A stretch of 64,000 nt of DNA from Luscinia megarhynchos (GCA_034336665.1 CM067568.1:44682770-44746769); one strand, 5' to 3'; shown: positions 48,501 to 63,100, counted from the first letter of the stretch. The notes: a model not told the origin generated them from the letters alone. Made by a program: numbers and translations.

Positions 48501-50239
48501 TGCCTTCTGTAGGGTTGAAGACATCAGGAAGCAGAAAGTGAGCCCCATGCACCTCTCAGGGACAAAAGGGACATGGAGCTGAAGTGGACGGGATGATAGA
48601 AAACTGCTCAGAAACCAAGAGGAGTGCTGTATTTGATGAACTTGATTTGCAAAATTACTCCCAGATTTTATTTTTTGTTTAAAAATGGTCTCCTTCCTGA
48701 CAAGAAAATTATCTGTTTGAAGTTTAAATTACTTTGAGATTAAATTAAAAATTAGATTTCTGGATTTTAAAATTTCATTTTAATTAAGTGTTGCAGCCCT
48801 TTGGAATTTAAAGAAACTGAAACTCTCTGAAGACAAATGGCAGATGCAATATTTGAAATCTGATGACAAATTTTCCTTGATTTTATCCAATTATATTAAG
48901 AGGTCTTTGAGTTACAAAGCACTAAAAAGCACTACTGAGGCCAGAGACATGCTAGTGAAATATTGTTTCTGTCATGTGGAGCTCTGTACAGAATTGTGTG
49001 GGCTTAAATAAATGTATCTTGATAGTTTACCTTGAAACTCTCTGTCCTTTTCCTCAGTTCAGCTGAATCTATGAAATAGATACGCAGCTTGAAGAAGTTC
49101 TTCACACCCCCACAAACGCTAAAAATGGCCCTGATACAACATGTATTTATGTAACAAAATCATCTGCATTAATATCTTCCTTTCCTTTCTGCAAGAAGCA
49201 CAGGAGGGACCCAGGCTGACACATTTTCATGCAGCCCCTTCCAGTCTTCTCCTTGCATTTGGGGCAGCAGAGATGAGCTGTGTTTTCCCTTAAAAAAAAG
49301 GCCACTGAATAAACAGGAATTTGATGTGGCTATTAATAGGGTCGGCTGCAAACCTGCAGCCCAAGATTTTGGGTTCTCTCCTCTCAAATATTCATTATCC
49401 TGTTATGGATCAAAAGTATGAGATAACAAGAGTTCTGGTCACTGCTGTTATCCTTTATTCAAAATAAAGAGGGTATTAAAATCAGTGTATTTCCTTCACT
49501 TTTCTGAAAAGAGACTGGCTGATGGGATCAAGTGTGATGTATTGGAGCTGTTGACTTCCTATTCACATCTGACAGAATGAAGAGAAAAACGGCCCCACCT
49601 GGCAGCTATTAGCTGTCCCATTTGTCACCATCAGGCCAGGTGGCTGCGTGTTCTCCAGATCACAGCTGAACCCCAGGCACCTGGGCAGGTGTGCTGCAGG
49701 AGGACAGGGCTCAGTGCTGTGGAAACAAAGCCAGAGGCTCTGTGTTGGCCTCCCAGGGCTGCCTGCTGGTCTGGGATGGAGGGAAAGAGGACTGCATTGT
49801 GGCTACTGCTGCTGCCAATAGGGTCAGAGAAAATCTTGCTAACCCTGGCATGTTCAGCATCACCGAAATACTTAGGAAAATCAACAGTCAGCAAGCCTTC
49901 TCATTTTTCATATGGAGACTTCTCCAGCTCTGCTGTTGCCATCTGGATACTGAGAGCTGAAAGTGTCAGAGCCCCTGCTCACGCCACAGCTCACCAGGAT
50001 GGCTCCTTGGAGGGGGTGCTACTCCCACAGGGCTGTCCTGAAGAATGACCTCCTCAGTCTGCTAAACCAGCACTCACCACCCCAGCCTGCTGCCTGTTGT
50101 GGAAATGAATCCTGAGCAGCAGTGAAAATCAAACCAATATTCTCAGCAGCAGCTGCAAACTGGATAAGCTCTCTGTCCTCCTTTCTCCCCCCCTGCCCTG
50201 TCCCTCCCTTTAAATGTGTTAAAATGAAGGCAGAGACAT
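45546..50239. other. Unique AT-rich non-coding DNA
   Basis: No exon, RNA gene or repeat family is recognised in about 4.7 kb. A GGTT-rich stretch lies at 46190-46222, a strongly AT-rich stretch with TATAAAATATT words at 48408-48465, and a GC-richer part with opposing 87- and 119-codon frames at 49631-50048. Confidence 0.5.
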
Positions 50240-50565
50240 GCTGAGAGAAGCAGTGCAGTGCTCTGTTTGCAGGGTAATATGCAGACCACATGTATGTATT
50301 AAACACTGTATGGAGTTATAATTGAGCCAGGAGCATTTAAATGCAAGCCAAGGGGAATTTGCAATTCTGTGTGGGCAGATTTCAATTGTAAGGTTGGCAG
50401 CTCTGGTATCCTGTTCTCTAATACCATGAGATGAGAAAAAACAGGCTTTTCTTTCAGAGCAGTTGATTATTGAATCCGCACCAGCTGTTCACCCTAATCC
50501 AAGCTTTCTGTGCTCGTTCCTTGTGATAGAGGCGTCCCTCATCCGTCCATCCATCCGTCCATCTC
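50240..50565. promoter_or_regulatory. Candidate conserved non-coding element ending in an (ATCC)n repeat
   Basis: The block carries AGGGTAATATGCAGACCACA, AGTTATAATTGAGCC, GCATTTAAATGCAAGCC (a palindromic core GCATTTAAATGC), TTGCAATTCTGTG, ATTTCAATTGTAAGG and GATTATTGAATCCGC. It ends with a short ATCC-type microsatellite at 50541-50563. It has no frame. The dense, non-repetitive motif texture suggests a developmental enhancer; conservation is inferred. Confidence 0.27.
50541..50563 (+). repeat. (ATCC)n short tandem repeat
   Basis: ATCCGTCCATCCATCCGTCC is an imperfect tetranucleotide repeat of about five to six units with two G substitutions. Confidence 0.75.
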
Positions 50566-53500
50566 CCCATTCTCATTGTCATGGATCTTTGTAAACTTTC
50601 AGGAAGGTGGTTTGCAGATATCAGCCATCTAAAGCAACATAAGCATCAGTACAGGCAAGGGTTATAACTAACAAACAAGAGAAGAAAGCCCCCCATAGCT
50701 ATATATTGAAACTCAAATTATATTTAATATCCATTGCAAGATGGGAAAAACACTTTTTTAATGGTGACGCCCGACTCTGTGCCCAGCAAACCATGTGGGA
50801 TCAGAGCTGAAGTGAGTCCTGAGCTGGCACAGAGTTGCAGCTGTCCCTGCTGCCCCACTGCCAGCCCAGGGACCTGCACCCAGGCAAGTGGCAGTAGTAA
50901 AGAAAATCTAAGTTTTTTTGTTTCTTTTTTTCTTTTTCATTATAAAGGGGGAGGAAGGGAGGGGTAAGATAAGAAGTGAGTTCCTTCTGGGTGCTTCTCA
51001 CTCAGCCTGCAATGTTATGTAAGGTTGGTACAGCTAATGCCTGCTCTGCCTCATCATCAGCCTAGCTGCTTCATCCCCACTACACAATTATTTCATCAGT
51101 CTCTCCTACTAGACATCATAGTGCTATTGTGATTAGTCACATTTATTAGAAGAGCAGCTAAAATAAAATTAGCAAGCACAGGGGCCCAGTTGCACAGGGG
51201 ACTGGGTGAACACAGCTCCAGGTAGTCCCTGCCCCAGAAAGATTCTAACCCCCTGAAGGAGGAGGACTGGGGACAAGGGGGTGACACGTAGGACCTGAAA
51301 GAGGGGTGTGAAAGCAGCAGGAGGAATGTCGTTTCCATAAAGAGCTTTGGCAGGGGAGGGTGAGTCTAAGTCAGAATGAGTCAACTGGGAATAAAAGGCA
51401 GCAGGAGAAAGGACATTGTAGGGGAAAGTAGGGTGGAGGGAAAGGTAATACAGTAAGTGACAAGCTGAAGAACAGAGGTTGATGGTGGGGAAAAAGACAA
51501 GTGTATACAAAAAGGCAACCAGCACAGCAAATCCTCCCCGGCTGCCTGTCCCCTGCCCATTTTTTCTGCTGCTGCTGCTACACATTTTTGCCCTGTGTCC
51601 AGTTTCCCCACAGTGTTTCTCTGCCTGAAGCTGCCTCCTTCCCTGCTCACCGTGTCCTCTTGGGCTCAGAGGATTATCCCACACTCTGTGTATGGGCAGT
51701 CTAGAACATCCTCTCTGGAAATCTTGGCTGAATCACAGAGACTGTGTGTAATGCCAGACCCATGAAAAGCTGAAAAGCTGCATTAGCACTAGAGATTGTA
51801 TGTACAGATTTGGAAAACAGAGATACAGAATGTTCTAGGGCATGGTGGGGAAAATGGACTGAATGAGCTGAAAGAGGACAGACAGACAGACAGGCATGTA
51901 CAATTGCATTTCTGTATGTTATGGGCATATGGATGGAAAAGTGAGCTCTTGAACTGACTGCTGGACTTTCAGGAGCTGGAGATGCCAAATGGTATATGTC
52001 ATTTGGCAATCAATTTAAATCAGTGTATCTGGACAATTTATAGATAAAATTCCGTATAGAATTGGCTTGGCAACTCATTAGATAACAGACCTTAATATAA
52101 AAGGAGGTCTGAATGAGATTCTTGGATGAGTAGAGAGAGGAATAATAAAGTGAATATTTTTCCTTTGAAAATGGCATTGATAATACTTCAAGTGGGTTCC
52201 TGGATCATGCTCGAGCATCCACATTTTCAATAGAAAATTGAAGAAATGATGAAGTTGCAGAAAAGGATTCTAAAAAGATTTTGAGAAAATAGGATTATAA
52301 TTTGATATTACACTTTCCATTAAAAAACTTGGAATACTTTATCTATTATGCTCATCAAAAAGAAAATTGAGAAGTGTTCTGATTATGGTGTATGTAACTT
52401 CACAGCGAGAAAATACCAGGTAATAAAGAACCCTTTCATCTGGTGGAGAAAAGCATAAGAAGAAACAATAGTTATAAGATGAATCTGACCAGAAAAATTT
52501 AAAAGAGAAACTAAAAATAATTATCTTTTTAGCAGCAAAATGAAATTCTAGTTGACCTCTCTCTTTGTCAGATGACGATTAAACTCCTTTCATAAAGGTT
52601 CAGTCAAACACAATATTTCTGATTCACTGCATATGGTATTGGGTGAGAGTTGATAGTTTGTGTTACAATTTGGTGGTGTTTTGTTGCCTAGAATTCCATG
52701 AACAGTTTATGTATCCACCAGAGCTAAAAGCTTTGTATTCCACTCATTTCATCTGATTACATGCTTTGTTATCCGTTCATAGATAGAAAGCTGATGGATC
52801 TCTACACACTTGCAGAGCAGTTAGCCCAAATCCTGGAGATCCTCACTTTCACGTGGTGAATAACTGTAATTAAAATTTCAAGTGCTTACTGCCTCAGTTT
52901 CAATCAAGACTAACTTCCAAGGGTATTCTCTTGAGCTGACAACATCAGGAAGGCAGATACAAAGGTTATTTGAGTTGAGGGAAAATTGGACAGGAGAGAA
53001 GAGTTAATTTGTCAAAGTGGAATGTTCCTTAAACCTGGCACTCAGCAGGTACCTAAAATGGTTAAAATTGGCACATGGTTCTTGGCAAGTACTCCCAGAG
53101 GATGGCTGCTGTAGTGCTGGGAACCACTTGGTGTAGAGTAGATGCTGTCTGGACCTGTTCGGATTAAACAATTATTTCATGAAGTCTGCAATCAGGACTG
53201 GATTCAGTAATTCAGTTGCCTCAAGTCATATAGTCCCAAAACATCAGGTATGCACCAGCAGGAGCTCTAATCCAAACCCTGCAAATGTGTTTGTTTGGCC
53301 CAGCATGTTTCCCATTGCTGAGGGTGCTCCCTGAATAGTCCGATGAGAGAGCTAGTTGGCATGAACCTTGGTGTCAACAGCAAATAAGGGCAAATATGTC
53401 CCAAATTCAGAGCCAGCAACTTTAATAGACACAGTACTTCAAAAGACTGCTGAAAATGAACTGCAACTGCCAGGCTGCTTGTCTTACTTCTACCACTCTG

Positions 53501-53800
53501 TGAGTCCTGTCAAAAAACCGGGAAAGATCATCCCAGTCCAACAAAAGCCTGGTACAAAGCCTGCCCAGACGTGAATCAATGCACAGCCCTTAAGTTCCCA
53601 TAGCCTAGTCCCACTTTTGGCAAATTCACCCCATGATGAATCAGGACTGAAGTTGTCACATCTCACAAGCCTGTCTTTCTGAGCACAGCCTGCTTGCTTC
53701 TTTCTCACGCCTTCCAATGCAGAGCTGGCCCATTTTGTACACAGCTGCCACAGTTTGATTTGCTCTGTGTTTATGCCTTAAGCTTTGCCTCTCTGTTTCC
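50566..53800. other. Unique non-coding DNA
   Basis: No exon or repeat family is recognised. The minus-strand frames at 51169-51684 (171 codons) and 51381-51650 lie in a purine-rich stretch and show no family features. A (GACA)n run of about four units lies at 51877-51892. From 52080 to 53000 the sequence is AT-rich with no frame. Confidence 0.5.
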
Positions 53801-54345
53801 ATGTCCACAGCCCCAGTCTATTTTATGTCATCCTATCTGGAATGCTTGGAAGATAAACATCCCCTTCAGTCACGCGTGAGGGCATCAGGGCTGCAGGGAC
53901 ACAGAAGAATCACACTGAATTTCTCTGACTGGCTCTGGGTGGAGTTGTGGGGTGATTGGGTATCCTTGTACTTGCCAGTCTGGCTATCCCCATCCAGCAC
54001 CCATCAGGGGCAGCTGGGCCATGGATCCCAGGGTACCAATCTCTGGCAGCTTTGGCACTGCCTCCTGTCCATTATGGGGGGAAGCGCTGATGCAGAGGAC
54101 AGACAGACAGACAGCCTGACAGACACAGTGTGGCACCTGGCCTCGGCACCCTGCAGCTCACAGACCTTTCCACAGCACCCCAGGCTTGGATGGGAGCCTG
54201 GAGCTGTGGTGCAGGCTGTGTGGCAGCGTGGGTGTGATCCAGAGCAGCAGCTCTGCAGTGGGTGATGCAGCCCCGGTGTGGAGTGACGGGATGGGGGCTG
54301 TGCTTTGGTTCCAGGGAGGGAGGGAGCGCTAAGGTAACCACAGAA
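53801..54345. other. GC-richer block with open frames on both strands, probably non-coding
   Basis: A 154-codon plus-strand frame (53801-54265) is overlapped by an 89-codon minus-strand frame (54072-54341). A short (GACA)n repeat lies at 54098-54114 inside both. The predicted peptides have no recognisable domain. Low stop density is the simplest explanation. Confidence 0.45.
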
Positions 54346-57300
54346 ACATGGTATCCTTGGATATTAGCAATCCTGACCTACTTCTGGGTATTCACTCACT
54401 GCTGTTGACAAAAGAGGAGTAAGATGGAGGGCTTAAAGCTCTGAGGGAAAAAGAAGGGATTTTTCAATCATTTTCTAGGATCAAGATTATTCATGATAAT
54501 ATTCAGCTAATTAAAATCTCTACGTTTTATTCCCTTGCACAACATACTGTTTTCATTCCTGCTTTATACACTGCAGAAAGTGTTTTAATAATACATTACA
54601 GAAATATAATTGACTGAGATGTATTGTTATGTATAGGGTGTAGATCAGAGTGACTGACAGGGGTGTCATTATGCATGTATAACCTAGTTGTTGTCAGTGG
54701 TGTTAATCTGGCTCTGCATTTGATTTACATCAGGGAGAAACCCTTTTCCACAGTTGCAGGGCTACTGGTGATCCCAATGCAGATCTCCACTTACATCAGT
54801 AAAATCACATTGTTGTAATTACAGCAAAAAACAGGCCCTGGACTTCAGTGAGATATGGAGAATTTATACTAGTAAGTAACTGGGAGCAACTGCGTCTATC
54901 CATTTTATACCAGATTAAATACCTATTTCAGACCAAAAAACAAATGACAAGGAAAATGACTGTGGGATTTGCAGTCATTCCTAAACTATCAAGGGAGGGT
55001 GTTTTTGATGAACAAAACTGGTTGGGAAGACAAGAGTGCTGTCTGGTGTTGAGCTCTAAGTGTCCACTGCAATGCATGGGAAACACATAGTTGAGGGCTT
55101 CAGCTGAACCCCATTATAACTTTCATTTCAGTGGATCATGGACCACTGTCTTGCAAAAATCTATACCTGGTGTGTTTATAAATTGAGGTTTAAAACCATA
55201 ACTTTAACTTCTAGTATTTTTTTTTATTTATTTTTACAGTTCTATGGCAAAAAAAAAAAATCAGGGCTTGTCAAGGTATTTTTAATATTTTTCTCAGTTG
55301 CAATTCCTTTCCTCATGCACAATCTCAAACATTTAGATTATGCTGGCAAAATGAACTGAAAAGAGTCAGAAAGGAAATGGTAGCAGAAGTGGAGCTTTCC
55401 AACACGACTTTTTATTAACTGCTAAATGAAAACCAGATTAGGTAGTGATGCTAACGTAATGGTGGCTGAACTCTGTTCCAATATTGGGTATATGCAGAGC
55501 TGCCTTCTCTACAAATTGAAATGTACAGGTATTTACATATCTTCTGTAAAACTTGCATCTCAACAGCATGGTACTGACTAAAGACATGGCTTGAAGAAAT
55601 CCCATGTAGCCCTTCCCCTACACCAGGCTTGATTCAAGGCCTGTTGTTATCCTCAGAGCTGTAAATTATGGGCTCAGATTCTACAATTCCCACTTTATTG
55701 GTGGAAAACTTGTATTAGATGGAGGTTAAATAATCTATTGAATGCTACTCAGTGATTATTTTAGCAGGATTGAGTGGAAATCCATGAATTTCCAGTCTGC
55801 AGAGTGCAAGGCCTTGTACACTTGCCTTTGTAGGGATTGATCCAAATATTTTCACTATTTCTTTGATCTGTTCAAGGAGGAATCATAGCTAGTTTCTGTT
55901 GATAATTCAGGCATTGTCCCGTGGAATTGCTCTGGACAGACTTAGACTGGATTGAAATCTTGGCTCCACTGAGGTCAGAAGGAGTCTCACCATTGGCATC
56001 AATGAGTTTTGATAAATGGCACTAAATCTCTGCCAGCTGCTCTGATGGTAGCCTTGTCCACTCCACCTGGCAAAGCCTCACACACACAGCACTACCTGAC
56101 AGTAAACATTGAGAAATTTGGTGGGAATTGCAGCAAATCACAGTAAATTTGGAGCATGCACTGCACCCTGCCTCTGCCTGCCTCCCCTTATCCCCCACTG
56201 TCAGCATGGACATCCTGGGAAGGGTTAAACAGGTAAATAGGAAGGGGGAAGGAAGGTGACCTGTGGGTAATGCTGAGCAAAATGTGCAGTTTTGCACTGC
56301 TGTCTAATGCCTATGTCCTCAGGGAAGTAGACTTTTTATTTGAAAAGGGCTTGTGCAGCTGGTTCATGAAATATTTTTCAGGAAAGCCCTGTCTCAACAA
56401 CCTATTAGTAACACAGCCTTATGAAAGACTCAGATATATTTCTAAAGATGGCAGCTTAATTTATTGTGGTTGGGCTGTGGGATCTGAGACTTTATTTTTT
56501 AAAAGGAGACTTTTTTCCCTGCTGTATTCCAAGTTTGGTGCTTTTCAATTAAAAATATATGACACAGATTGACTTTCTGGTCAGATTTCTGGATCAGCCC
56601 CTGCACCATACTTCATTGTCTCTGCTAGTAGGGTCTTATTCATTGAATAGTATTTCCCACAAGCCTGAAAATTTCCTTCTTCATTTAGATAGTTACTTAG
56701 TCTTTCTTTACTCCAAAGTTGAACTTAAACGAAATATAATTTACATAACAAGTCGCTCAGAGCCTATTGTGCATCAAATGGAAAAACCTGCCATATTTTT
56801 TCTTTCTAGCTGACAAGTAGAAAGAAATATGTTGAAAGGACATACCTAGTTATTAAGGGCACTGACAGTATTTTTTTTAAATTTTATTTTGGCCAACTGT
56901 CTTTGCAACAAACTTGGATTTTTAAACATAAAATATTCTGAAATATTAGATTGTGCTGACTGGGCTTCATCCTTATCAACAGGCAGGATCACAAGGTAAA
57001 CAGTTTCTAGGAAGAAGCTCCAAAAAAGAGGCTAATAAGGTTCTAAATAATCCTCTAAATAGCCTCTAAAACTAATAAGAAATCCATGATGGAGTGGAAA
57101 CCCAGGAAACTCATTCTTGCATACCATACATGAGCAATTCCATTAACTTAAGTAAAACACTGTAATACTAGATCCTCTAATTCTTACTCATCTTCCTGAA
57201 GATGTGCTTTGCTCTATAGGATTCACAGTGAACAGTGGCTTGAAAGACTGAGTTGTAGGTGGAGTCTGAACTTACAGTTGCCATCAAATACCCAGAGCCA

Positions 57301-60090
57301 TAAGGAACATTTGGGCAGCAGTAAAGCCTTATAAGCTATCAAATGCACAACAGAGGTCATGGCCACCCAAGGATGTTAAATATCCAATGCAGTTTTGTTA
57401 GTCTAGAAATTGGGTTTGGTGTACAGGTCACATTTCAAATTGGTAATAATCTATACCTGCAGCAGTTTTACCCACCTCCACTGTTATATTCTGTCCCAAC
57501 CCACAGCATGACATGCTCATCACTGACAAAAAAAGCTCCTGCTCTTCAGCATAGAAGTTACAGTCACACAGTGGGCAGATACACCAATGTCCTGCAGACA
57601 ATGTGACAAGGAAGTATTGGTGGTGAACAGAAACATGTAAATAACCTTTAATTTGAAGAAGGTGTGGTCTTCTGTGTCTTGACCCCATCCATGATCCCCC
57701 AAGGGCTGGAAGCTCTGAGATCAAGCAGCACCAAGACTGAGCAGTTTGGTGATGGCCTGGCAGCAGCCATTTCTTCCTGGGGTCTCCATGGGGAAACAAG
57801 CCCTATATTTGCAGCTTCTTGCCAATGACAGGATTAGTGGGAACACTGGGTATCCCACAGAGGAAAATCCAAGAATAACATTAATAATGTAATCCTTATG
57901 AATTCAAGTGCCCAGCAGTGTTTCAGAAGCATGGAAAGGACACGATGCATCCTGCAGCTAACACAGCAACTTCAAAGGGCATGGCAGCATATGCACAGTG
58001 CACTAAGTGATAGAAATACTTCTCTTAGCACTCCATGCTAGGCTCCTGTTGATACAAGCTGTTCATGACACATCCAGGCTAAACCTATCCACAGACAGAA
58101 GGAACACAAAAGGTTAGAATGTTTCATATAGAAGGTATACGAGCTCTATAAGCTCCCAGTTACTAATTATCCCATACTTCTTGAAAGTAGCATTTTCTTT
58201 CCTGAGCCAATCTCTGTATTTTAACTTACATATTTACCCACCAGGGACAGCTTATTTTGGGAATGATGGGGTTTTTCCTCACCAGAGTGATGCAAAGCTT
58301 TGTAAGATCCTTTTGTGCAGTATACCCACCTCCACCACACAAGGACACACATCAGCACTGAGCCCAGCACCACATCTCACCACACTGAGAAGTGCACACC
58401 ACAAGTAGAGAAGAGCACTGTGCCTGGATAATACCCCTTAGTAGGGATAGTCCTCAGTCAAAAGGCCTTAGAGCCAAACACAGACCTCAGGCAGGACCTA
58501 ATTAAAAGAAAAAGACATTATAGAACTGCCTGCAACAGGATCAAAGTCATAGTGGAAATCCTGCAGTCAGAGGATCTGGTTACACTTGGCTCCATGCTGG
58601 CCTGGGGAGACAACTTCTTCCCTCAGAGCAGCTCAGCAAAGCAGAAGCTGTTTCTGCCATTTATTACAGTGCTCAATGACAGCACTGCAGCACTGCATTG
58701 TGCAAGCAGGATGAGTAGGGATGCTGGCTGTGCCAGGCAGCTATAGAGGTTTGGAGTCCATGGTTGCATCTCGGTTGCAGGATACAGGTTGTGCTGCCTA
58801 GAAATGGAAACCACCCCAAAAGACTGGCTGGGTAGAATGAGCCAGTAAGTGCCTGGTCATCACTGGGTGTTGCCTCCTCTTCCTAAAATTCCCTGGTTTC
58901 TAAATACCATGTTTGTGAGGAAAGTAGCTTACCTTTTCCTTCAGTAAGTCCTTAGTACAGTGACAGGTGCAGTAGATCTGGCACAGGAAACCTGATTATT
59001 TCTAAAATGGAAAGACAAAAGGTTAGCATTCAAAAAGACCATTATTGTGCTGTTGATCTCAGCAGAGGGGTGAATTTGAATAGGAAAGGAGCATCACTAC
59101 AGCAACACATAATGTAAGCATAAAACCATAGCTTCCAGAAGCTCCTAGAAGCTGCATAGGTCTCGCTTTCCTTTGGACAGCTCTTCTTTATCCTGGAACA
59201 GATTTTGTGGAAAGTTAGTTGAAGGGACTCTACATCTGCTTTACCTACTTTCATTACTGGTGGCAGAGAACAGAACTGGAGACATTTGCAGATTATTACA
59301 TCTTGAAAATCTGGTTTTGCACAGCTTAGGAGTCTATAAGCTTTTTTGCACAAACTGCTCATTGATTAAAACACTAACTTGGATGCCCAAAATGCTCCTG
59401 GCCAGCTGTGAAGCTGGATGACTTTGAATATGTTACTTAACCACTATATATTACTAAAAGACATATTTCCCTTATAAGGTATTGTTTGAATAAGAACATG
59501 AAAGATTGCAAACTACTCAGTGTGGTACAGTGGACAATACCTGTTTAAGACAGGTATTTTTGTATTGATAAAGCATGGGTCTTGGGTGACTTTGGTTTGC
59601 TTAATCATACAAACACTGAAGTAATCAGGGAGCTGATTAAAAGTGATCTGCATAACTTTATTGAGAATACACAAAGTTGTCCTAACTATAGCTACTTTGG
59701 AGAGGATCTTGACAGAAAAGGACCTTGCAGTTCAGAACCAGACACTTCCTGTACAGCAGCTGGATCTCATAGTATCTATTCTTTTTCTGCTTTTATGAGT
59801 TTCTGCATTTCTGGTTTCTTCCCTGCCAGGATTTTTAAAAGTGACTATGCAGCTTGGAAGCTTCAAAGAAAGCTCTGAGGTGCCCTCTCAGTACCCAGAT
59901 GTTCCTGTCATAGGCTGCAGGCACAGGAGAGCAGGAGGTGCAGACCCAGAAACAGACTCAGGACTGAGTCTCTTTTGTCCCTAGAGCTGCAGATGTGCAA
60001 GGCAGGAACTGTGCAAGGCTGCTCCACATTCCTGTGTGTTGCTTCTTGTATGCTTCCATCTGGTAGAAGCTCTAGTAAGCCTGGGAGTAC
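54346..60090. other. Unique AT-rich non-coding DNA
   Basis: About 5.7 kb without a recognised exon, RNA gene or repeat family. A long A run (A12) occurs at 55249-55260. Frames of 82-123 codons around 56022-56572, 57343-57799 and 59042-59878 are isolated and lack recognisable domains or paired splice sites. Confidence 0.5.
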
Positions 60091-60115
60091 ATATATATAT
60101 ATTTATATATATATA
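60091..60115 (+). repeat. (AT)n microsatellite, self-complementary
   Basis: Twenty-five bases of almost pure AT dinucleotide with one T insertion form a self-complementary tract that can extrude a hairpin and is probably length-variable. Confidence 0.85.
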
Positions 60116-63100
60116 GGGTGCTAGAATACAAAAAAAAAGAGTTCTGCATCTTTTGCAATCCTGTAACGTGTTAGAGACAGACCAACAGCAGTCAGTCCAA
60201 TTAATCTTATTAAACATGTTCAGTTAATCCCTGGGAACTGGAGGTCTTAAAGAAGTGACCAATGAACCCATGTGACCACGTGGCCACCAGCCTGATGAAC
60301 TGGGTGGTTTGACTTATGAATAGAACAATACAGACAGAAATAGTAGATAAGTAATGAGACCCCCTTTGATTTTAGAATAAAGATTTTTACTCTCCAGCAG
60401 AGCTGGTGCTGGCCAGTACCTTGCTTCTGGGATTTGTCCCATTCAAAACTCACTTCCCTCAGGGCAAGCCATAGGAATATGTGTTGAAAGGCTGTGGAAA
60501 AATCTGCTACTAGTGGAGGTTTTTTCTATGCTTAACATTAAGCCTAGACTGAAAACCTGGGAAGAAATTGCCCTTTAGAACATTTTTAATCTTGTCTAGT
60601 AGAATCATGGATATTTTTGTCATGGATATTCATATCTGAATGTAATTCATCTTCTCTGTCCTTTCAGGATGAAATTCTGCTTCTGGCATTACAGTTAATG
60701 CCACTGCCTGTCCTTCAGAAAATGTGGGGCATTGCCCTGTGTTCAGCTGCTCATTCTTGCTGTGGCGTGTTCTTTTCTCTCCACCCTGAGAAATTAAAGC
60801 ACAAAGCCTGCATGACTGCTTGCTGCAGGGAGGGACAACTACTCATGGCATGGGAATGGGACCAGGAGTGGCAGAACCTAGAAGGGCATTGAAGCAGTGA
60901 TACATACACAGGCCCAGGCTCCTGGTCCTTTCCCAGCCCGTGTGTACAGCCTGGCACTGAGCCACCAGGGCAGGAGCAGTCTGCAGCACACCTCACCCTG
61001 CCAGGACCTCTCTCTCAGACGAGTCAGTCTCTCATGGCTTTGGCCACCTCCCCAGCACTGGGAGAGCTGATGCTGCTGTACCTTGCATGGTAAAGAAATC
61101 AACAGAGGTCCAATGAGACAGATATTCTCAGATGAAGTCCCCATCTAGTCCTGTATTTTGCTGTGTTTTATTAGTTTTGTGTTGAATTCTTGTTCTGTAG
61201 AAAGAGCCTTTTCTGGAAATCAAGTAAATGAGCAAAGACCTCCCTTTGGCTACTGCTATTGCTAATGCAATGAGAGAAGTCTCACAGCACTCACATCCTC
61301 ACAGCAGTACCCTTGGTCTATGTTTCATACAAATCCAGATCTAAGACTCATGTAACCAGACCTAAATAATCTTGTCTCCAGATAATGAAACAAGTGAAAA
61401 ACAGACAATATGTATCATGATAAATTCAATATAGAAATATAGGATAAAAGCACAGATATAAATGTTTCCTCTTTTTATTCTCCACCCCTCCACCAAGATG
61501 TGATGAGATTGGTTTTCTTTTAAATATTTTTAGAAATATTGAAATAACTGATGCATTGTAATACCAGTAGAGGCCTCACCATGATACCCTTAGGCATTGC
61601 TCTATTTCAGGCTCTGAAACAGTGCAGTTTGATAGAATGAGAAAATCAGAAAGCTTTGTCTTTGTCCTAACTTGATGTCTGAGTCCTCTAGGATATGTTC
61701 AAATGCCGTGGGACCTTTGCTTACTTCTTTTGAGCATTTTTCCAGGGCTATAAGAGAAGCAGAGACCATGAACTGGGACCATGTTTCATCTCCAGAGGCA
61801 AAGAACCTTTAGGGTAATCATTTCATTGCCTAGGGATTTGGGGGAAGCTCAAGGCATCATTGTGCCTTAGGATTTCAAGCTGTATCAGGGACCAGAAAAG
61901 CTACTGGCATACATCAGAGTAGCTTCCACAGCCTAAATCAGCCCACAGCCTCCACAGCAGCATATGCCACACAGTATTTTCTGCTCTTGGTGCTTTTCCT
62001 TTCATCACTGCCATCTTTTCTAGACCTCATAAGGCATCAGTTTTGGAGGCACAGCAGGGATTGTTCTTGTCTCTTAGTCACTCAGCTCTGGCCCCATGTC
62101 CCTTTAGAAATGTACACCAGAACCAGACCTAGGGCAGAATCTGCTCCTGTTCAGCTGGATTTCGAATAATTTTTAGATCAATGGTACAAACTCACCATGG
62201 GAAAAAACTCTAGAGGGATTTTATACTCCAACATGAATAATTATTTACAGCAATAACTGAACAATTGTCACACTGTGCAAGGAGCTGGACATCTGTTTCT
62301 ATCTTTAGGTATTCAAACCAACATTAGAAATAAAAATATGTAAAAAATAGGTAATGAATATAATAAAAAATTCTCAAGCATAGTAATTCAGATTTCAAAT
62401 TAATTCCCATAAATTCTGTTCATTCCCATCATGAATGAATATTCAAGAAAAAGGTTCACAGACAAAAACTTTCACAAAAATAGCTTGCTTTAATTAAGTG
62501 ACTCAGCATATTGAGAGAAGTGAATTTCCTATTCATAACTGTCAAAATCACATCAGAAACTTTTCTTTAATATTTTTTTTCTAGTCTAACAGGACAGAAA
62601 GACCTTCCACAGAACCTCGGTGTCCCACCAAAGTGCTTGAGCTTTCTACATGGAGAAACAAGGTTCCCATCTAATCATTTTCTCTTTGAAATTCTGCTTG
62701 ATGCTGTTGCATATCCACAAGAACCTAAGGTGGTTTTTATAATATAATCCTCTGTGTTCTTGCCAAATGTTTGTCATCAAAGCCCCCTTGTTGAGCAAAA
62801 TTGTTTAAGTAGCTGAATGCAATTGCCCAAAGCAGTGGCTAAGGGGAAACATGATGGTGTATTTGATTTGTGTGAGCCACTGTATACAGAAAAACTCAAA
62901 TTAATAGTTACCTATGGCAGAAAGCCAGGACCATGCAGGAGCTGTTTGTGCAAGAAAACTGAGAAAACTGATTTTTTATTAAAATGTACTGTGATGGTGG
63001 ATTTTGTGGAAATTTTTTGTAACCAAACAGGGATCTGTAAAACTCAGTTTCCATGGACAACACACAATAAAAAGGCATGATAGCTCTTGTTAAAAAACAC

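Noticed and set aside
51169..51684. 171-codon minus-strand frame as a gene
   Set aside because: Lies in a purine/pyrimidine-biased stretch, shares bases with other frames, and shows no family motif or splice context.
53801..54265. 154-codon plus-strand frame as a gene
   Set aside because: Contains a GACA microsatellite, is overlapped antisense, and has no recognisable product.
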